A DNA stretch of 36,948 nt from Elusimicrobiota bacterium (GTDB lineage: Bacteria; Elusimicrobiota; Elusimicrobia; Elusimicrobiales; Elusimicrobiaceae). Shown here piece after piece: positions 34,001-36,948 of the stretch; positions within the stretch are counted from its first letter, which is position 1; each line of letters begins with the position of its first letter. The stretch covers positions 1 to 36,948 of the forward strand of contig JAISDW010000009.1 of assembly GCA_031264445.1 (NCBI GenBank), written 5' to 3'. The notes under the pieces were generated by a model that saw nothing but the letters and a program-made list of their open reading frames with translations, did no database searches and had not been told where the DNA came from. The position numbers and the translations under genes were made by a program.

Positions 34001-34999
34001 GCGGGTTTCAATTTCCCTGAGCTGCTCTTTGAGGTAATTGTTCTGCGTTTCTTCCTGTTTAAATTTTTCTTCCGTCTTGGCAAGGTCAAGCCGCAGGGCC
34101 ATTATTTCTTTGGCCTGCCCGGCCGCTTTTTGCAGGGATTCCAGCTTTTCCCCGCGGATTTTAAGTATTTCCCCGTCAAGCGAGGCCCTTTGTTCGCCCG
34201 CAAGCGCAAGCTGCTGCTCCAAACCGGCCAGCTTAAAATCGCCGTGGCGGGCCTTTTCTTCAACTTTGCTCAGCTGCATGCGCAGCGAAAGGAGCTCTTT
34301 TGTCTGCTCCGCGCTTTTGCGAAGGGATTCAAGCCGCTCGTTCTTAGCGCGTTTGACTTCGCTGTTTAAAGCTATGTTTATGGCTTTGAGGCGGGTCGTT
34401 TTCTCGCGCAGACGGGAAATGAGCGTCTGGTCCTGCCTTATTAAATTTTCTTCGTAGCGCAGGCGCGCGCTGACTATATTTTCCAGGCTGCCCTTTAAAT
34501 TTTCTATCGTGTTGGAAATATTGTGGAAAAATTCGTCGTCCGCTTTGACGCCCGGCGTAAACTTTTCATCTTTATCCCCGTCAAAATCCGCCGTGAAGAC
34601 GGAGGCTATTGACTTTTCCTTATTGGCGTCTTCAAAGCGGGATTCAAGCTCGGCAATTTTTTCTTCAAGGTTTTTTATGGACTGTTCTTTGAAATCGTTC
34701 TGCGGGCCAAAACCGAAATCATCGCCCGCGGCGGGCGCGGCTTCCTTCTGCCCTTCTGCGGGCTGGACGGAGGTTAAAGTTTTCTCCGGCCGGGTTTCGC
34801 CCTGTGAGGAAATAAAAGCGTCAATATCAAATTCGTCGGTGAAGGGGAAAGCCTCAGCATTGTTTGCGTTATTTTCGCCGCTTTCCGGTGCGTTTTGCCG
34901 GTTGTTAGCCGCGCCGTCGTTTTGCGGGGAATCGTTTTGCAGAGATTTGAAAAATTCGTTCATATCGGGCTGGTGCCGGTTATTTTCTTCAGGAGCCAT
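31034..34999 (-). CDS. Giant coiled-coil protein with repeated segments
   Basis: A 1321-residue protein. Residues 1-125 are acidic and Asn/Gln-rich, without predicted structure. Residues about 125-1150 are almost continuous heptad coiled coil rich in Leu, Glu, Lys and Ala. The last 170 are Pro/Gln/Ala-rich ('APAQRPQPQKQQAPPRQNP') and end in a basic, folded-looking tail. The coil contains diverged internal copies, for example 'LKAINIALNSEVKRAKNERL' near the start and 'LKAVNFALDREVKKVQAEKL' near residue 925, each followed by '...KSAEQ(T/A)KE(L/I)L(S/A)LR'. There is no signal peptide or membrane helix, so it should be cytoplasmic. Such proteins act as scaffolds, filaments or SMC-like structures, but there is no ATPase head. 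TGAGGAT precedes the ATG. The specific role is unknown. Confidence 0.85.
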   Translation of the reverse strand: MAPEENNRHQPDMNEFFKSLQNDSPQNDGAANNRQNAPESGENNANNAEAFPFTDEFDIDAFISSQGETRPEKTLTSVQPAEGQKEAAPAAGDDFGFGPQNDFKEQSIKNLEEKIAELESRFEDANKEKSIASVFTADFDGDKDEKFTPGVKADDEFFHNISNTIENLKGSLENIVSARLRYEENLIRQDQTLISRLREKTTRLKAINIALNSEVKRAKNERLESLRKSAEQTKELLSLRMQLSKVEEKARHGDFKLAGLEQQLALAGEQRASLDGEILKIRGEKLESLQKAAGQAKEIMALRLDLAKTEEKFKQEETQNNYLKEQLREIETRRAELDNELYSTRSQREEANRKTAALEREAQILKTSAARAQESLNREAFAASALREKILSLETELQRHGADKAALMLKNDEALRKLQAAREQSDAEISRLKAAQLQELEVLKTQKAREEQAVSLELKRAEEKYRQEETFVNTLKLQIEALRNEVKTLAWEKAQLSGGAKAADLAKEMDFIKQNHLGEIEALRRELKAAQDKFAREEAAYGALAKQLADATAEKNNLTQEMHKLMAAQGSALRQNDDYLAQIRGIKEEHNNILAALKADLERLNSKSTADERRLGELKLQSEEKAANFTAEIENLKRDKAAQAAEAGRKQGELSAALERAQATARDNESLISTLKSEIAAVSGQKLFIDEELKKANGERYEILKKLEEKSKEFETYRLRYEGEISALREEKAKEAGQYRARLEDAALRLRTEENLLAELKGKIAELQAQKLPPSAPAEAAGAAALAAGEAAARKALEQTDEIISLKNQLAKAENRFLQDTVLINQLKEQFKTASGMAAVLEGELQKLREETAAAKKDLAAKEEEIGSLKASLSKTQERLQQEESSVKQLQEHTSKLKAVNFALDREVKKVQAEKLSALKKSAEQAKEILALREQLTKAESGLKSFDFENGIISIRKEYEAKVVNLETRLKDASARFAEQVKEIQNLKADNTRLKSAEEEKIKIEGEYKLLSDKSSALEAQLKKYESPAGAAGGPSLAAAKTAALTAQIVKIKRERTALEQKLSAVQPQIDALTRSEKAKTATLGALKARIAGNDRIIEKLKKEIIILTAENKNLKADAEITTRRERTLYTKITEVEGENKKLETMRGLPPVTLNAAPAQRPQPQKQQAPPRQNPLVSAAPAAQTRPPAARQQTLQQPAARKDNGESPLLKFGEPGHDREIIDVKSDNMDLSLIFGGEEAAEEAAAQNDGAMQDLTGRSARVYEESDMPAQDHAPRGHGIARRPLGRVPRSFREDAAYTDFLNKTKSVLNRIKWSLFNEQQ

Positions 35000-35055
35000 A
35001 TATCCTCATTAGATATTTTATTTACGCATAATGTTAATATTATTAAATATAATTA

Positions 35056-35084
35056 ATTTAAGCACAAATAGACCGCCGTGTCAA
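35056..35084 (-). promoter_or_regulatory. Promoter of the coiled-coil-ddl operon
   Basis: Read on the minus strand: TTGACA (35079-35084), 17 bases, TTAAAT (35056-35061). The -35 is perfect and the -10 matches at 4 of 6. It predicts a leader of about 50 bases before ATG 34999. Confidence 0.6.
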
Positions 35085-35125
35085 TACGGCGTGTCTTGGT
35101 TCGGGTAGGTATGAGAGGTTCCGTA

Positions 35126-35340
35126 TTAAGAACAGACCGCGTTGCGCGCGTGTTGCGCGCCTAAATGAAAGGCGTTCAGCGCGGCCTTGCCAAAAACAAA
35201 AGCCTGGGAGACTGAACTTTTATCTATTACTGTGGGTAATACGGGAAAAGGATAGCGGCCAGAATGCCGATAATTAAAACAACGACTAATAACTCAATCT
35301 GCCCTCTTTTAAGTTTAAGGAAAACTACTTCTGTCGTCAT
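35126..35340 (-). pseudogene. Degenerate type IV pilin-like gene
   Basis: On the minus strand, ATG 35340 opens a 37-codon frame ending in TAA at 35227. Its core 'RGQIELLVVVLIIGILAAIL' is the pilin head with the FTL of FTLIE reduced to a single Gln. Past the stop, in another frame, 'DKSSVSQAFVFGKAALNA' follows, matching 'KKAGFSQAFVLGKAVNSAQ' of the pilin at 27496, up to a TAA at 35126. So a pilin gene has lost its processing motif and gained a frameshift. The start codon itself lies in the edge of the neighbouring palindrome (GTCAT), suggesting that repeat insertion removed the original start. Confidence 0.8.
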
Positions 35341-35498
35341 TCTAAAAACCGCATACACAGCGGTTTTTAGAATCTATGCGCAAAGCGCATATCTATATTT
35401 GTGCTTTTAAGTATTAATAACAGCACCAATATGATATAACCGTTTTCAACGGTTATAGATTCTCAAACGCGCATTGCAAGCGCGTTTGAGAATGACGG
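35333..35498. repeat. Nested palindromic element with GTCATTCT ends
   Basis: The outer ends are CGTCATTCT and AGAATGACG. Inside lie four hairpins: ATTCTAAAAACCGC-N7-GCGGTTTTTAGAAT (35339-35373), ATGCGC-AAA-GCGCAT (35375-35389), AACCGTT-TTC-AACGGTT (near 35440), and ATTCTCAAACGCGC-N7-GCGCGTTTGAGAAT (ending about 35494). The two large hairpins share plan and ends but not stem sequence. No ORF is present in the ~50-base AT-rich centre. A further GAATGACGGCT fragment follows at about 35510. Confidence 0.8.
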
Positions 35499-35603
35499 CT
35501 CTGGCGCATTGAATGACGGCTTTAAACCATGAGCGATTATATGATTATAAAAAAAGATGTCGTATAAGCCGAAGTTGTTGACGGGAGAGGCCCTTTTTTT
35601 ATC

Positions 35604-35680
35604 CCCCTCTCCCTTCGTGATGGGAGAGGGCCGGGGTGAGGGTGGAAATTATCTTCTCACTTTTGTAAAGATAGTACTGG
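35604..35680. repeat. Compound repeat, second copy (CCCTCTCCC hairpin plus arm)
   Basis: CCCTCTCCC-N8-GGGAGAGGG and GGGTGAGGG, followed by GGAAATTATCTTCTCACTTTT and a decayed R-family arm. It is nearly identical in order and sequence to 13401-13495. Confidence 0.78.
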
Positions 35681-35697
35681 CAGCGCTTTCATTTTTA

Positions 35698-35855
35698 TTC
35701 TTCCCCTATTAGGGGAAGTACCGGCAGAGCGTAGCGAAGTCGGGGTAGGGGTAAATGGCTATTGTAGTTTTATAATAAATAACGACTTTAACTCCCCCCT
35801 ACGGCCCGTCTTCGCTGCGCTACGCCGTGGCCACTTCCCCCAAGGGGGGCAGAAT
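35698..35855. repeat. Palindromic element R6 (CTTCCCC-tip variant)
   Basis: Left arm TTCTTCCCCTATTAGGGGAA with GCGTAGCGAAG and GGGGTAGGGGT; right arm ACTCCCCCCTACGG ... CTTCCCCCAAGGGGGG. Same plan as R1-R5, and the same GCGTAGCGAAG block as R2 and R3, but with different tip hairpins. It ends about 35 bases from the folC stop. Confidence 0.75.
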
Positions 35856-35889
35856 TCGATGCGCGGCCGGTAAAAGCGGCGGGGCGCGG

Positions 35890-36948
35890 TTATTTGTAGG
35901 TATACGGGATTTTGGCGGCAAGATAAAAACTGCCTAACACAACAACAGTATCAACGCGAAGGCCGGCAAGATACTTTGCCGTAAGATTTTCCAAAGGCTC
36001 GTACCGCGCGTCGCCAAAATATTTTTGCAGTATTTCCGGCTTAACGCCGCGGGGCGCGCCGGCGGAAGTCAAAATAATATTTTTGAAATGCGGGCGCAAC
36101 AGCACGGCGGCGCTTTTATAATCTTTATCAGCGGAAGCGGCGTAAATAAGCGCGGCCGTTTTTTTGCCGAATGAGGATTTTGAGTAAGTTTTTATAAATT
36201 CTTTAATTGCGGCGGGGTTATGCGCGCCGTCTTTAATTACAGTCTTGCGGCCGAGTTTGCAAACTTCAAAACGCGCTGGCATTTTGAAATTTTTAATGGC
36301 GGCTTTAAACTGCGCCTCTTTAACGCCAAATAGTTTCGCGGCCTCAAGCGCAAGGGCGGCATTCTGCAAAAACGCGTTTTTGGCGCGGGGCAACATTTTA
36401 AGCGGCGCATTATTTTTGGCCACTGATTTTTTTATTGCGGCTTTTGCCGGCGGCGCAAGCGGGCCGCATATGCACGGCGTATTTTGCTTTATTATGCCCG
36501 CTTTCTGCGCGGCTATTTTCGCTATTGTACCGCCCAAAATATCGGCGTGGTCAATATCAACCGACGTGATTATGCCCAGCGCGGTGGAAGCGAAAATATT
36601 TGTGCTGTCCTTAAGCCCGCCTATGCCGCATTCCACAACTGCAAAATCAACTTTCCGCGCGCGGAAATAAAGCAGCGCGGCAAGCGTCAGAACTTCAAAA
36701 AAATTAAGCGGCGCGGCTTCCCTAGCAAGAACCTGCCCGGCATAAAAATCCAAATTTTTAAGCGATATTTGCGCGCCATTTATCTGCACACGCTCCGTAA
36801 TGCGGTAGACATGCGGCGATATAAAAAGCCCCGTCTTAAAGCCCGCGCCGCACAGCGCGTCCGCAAGCAGGCCGGCCGTAGTGCCTTTACCGTTTGTGCC
36901 GGCGATATGTATGAGTTTAAAAGGCGGTTTTGACGCGCAATACCCCAC
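35890..36948 (-). CDS. folC: Folylpolyglutamate synthase / dihydrofolate synthase FolC, 5' end outside window
   Basis: 352 residues of a Mur-ligase-family FolC. The ATP-binding loop 'IHIAGTNGKGTTAGLL' lies only about 13 residues from the window edge, whereas in complete proteins it follows some 40 residues, so the true start is beyond 36948 and the GTG used by the track is not reliable. Other signatures: 'ISPHVYRITERVQINGAQIS', 'FAVVECGIGGLKDSTN', 'ITSVDIDHADILGGTIAKIA' and 'VIKDGAHNPAAIKEF'. It adds glutamates to folates and may also make dihydrofolate. FolC usually reads 'GLGGRLDATN'; here it is 'GIGGLKDSTN'. The C-terminal domain is somewhat short. Confidence 0.9.
   Translation of the reverse strand: MGYCASKPPFKLIHIAGTNGKGTTAGLLADALCGAGFKTGLFISPHVYRITERVQINGAQISLKNLDFYAGQVLAREAAPLNFFEVLTLAALLYFRARKVDFAVVECGIGGLKDSTNIFASTALGIITSVDIDHADILGGTIAKIAAQKAGIIKQNTPCICGPLAPPAKAAIKKSVAKNNAPLKMLPRAKNAFLQNAALALEAAKLFGVKEAQFKAAIKNFKMPARFEVCKLGRKTVIKDGAHNPAAIKEFIKTYSKSSFGKKTAALIYAASADKDYKSAAVLLRPHFKNIILTSAGAPRGVKPEILQKYFGDARYEPLENLTAKYLAGLRVDTVVVLGSFYLAAKIPYTYK

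Noticed and set aside
35339-35373. Hairpin ending in a T run taken as a terminator
   Set aside because: The stem is one of several nested palindromes of a repeat element and no gene ends next to it on either strand, so a repeat is the better description.

Overview
This 37 kb window looks like a chromosomal segment of a gut-type Elusimicrobiota bacterium related to Elusimicrobium. That placement is inference, from three things: several paralogous type IV pilin-like genes with a near-identical FTLIELLVVVLIIGILAAIALPQYQ-type head; an electron-bifurcating [FeFe] hydrogenase operon with a sensory hydrogenase; and a yebC-ruvC / ruvAB-queA-tgt backbone. Core genes are rich in GCG/GCC codons, while the repeat-rich islands are more AT-rich. 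No database search was possible, so all family calls rest on motifs read in the translations.

Layout. (1) 0.1-1.7 kb: two YbjQ/UPF0145-like proteins and a membrane-anchored M48 metalloprotease on the + strand. (2) 1.7-3.8 kb, minus strand: a multi-pass membrane protein that appears split by a frameshift. (3) 3.8-11.8 kb, minus strand: one long redox/H2 operon, rex-hydC-hydB-hydA-hydS-PP2C phosphatase. It has a clear TTGACA-17-TAAAAT promoter with a perfect palindrome, a likely Rex operator, at the expected start of transcription. (4) 12-13.5 kb: a pilin gene broken by an IS200-like element, plus palindromic repeats and a terminator. (5) 13.5-15.3 kb: CCA-adding enzyme and a CpXC protein, then tRNA-Arg. 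(6) 15.5-25+ kb, + strand: yebC, ruvC, a 4.4 kb accessory island, then ruvA, ruvB, a SpoIID-like protein, a DigH/YddW-like lipoprotein and queA. (7) 26-28 kb: a GIY-YIG nuclease gene with a palindromic repeat, two pilin-like genes, then tgt. (8) 29-35 kb, minus strand: a 1321-aa coiled-coil protein, ddl and a small membrane protein. (9) 35-35.9 kb: a pilin pseudogene and nested palindromes. (10) folC, cut by the window end.

How the parts work together. HydABC would couple H2 production to oxidation of NADH and reduced ferredoxin. Rex would sense NADH/NAD+ and repress the whole operon. HydS, with degenerate H-cluster motifs and a PAS domain, probably senses H2 or redox state and signals through the adjacent SpoIIE-type phosphatase. 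RuvABC resolve Holliday junctions; QueA and Tgt make queuosine; SpoIID- and DigH-like proteins and Ddl act on peptidoglycan; the CCA enzyme would finish tRNAs such as the adjacent tRNA-Arg, which lacks an encoded CCA.

The most unusual content is the repeat landscape. One family of ~160-170 bp elements has inverted arms starting with CTCCCTTTTGTAAAGGGAG. In one copy the arms enclose a DUF559 nuclease-like ORF whose ribosome binding site and start codon lie inside the arm itself. A second palindromic family sits directly behind a GIY-YIG nuclease gene and also occurs without an ORF nearby. Together with the IS200-like Y1 transposase, the window holds three separate pairings of a small nuclease with hairpin DNA.
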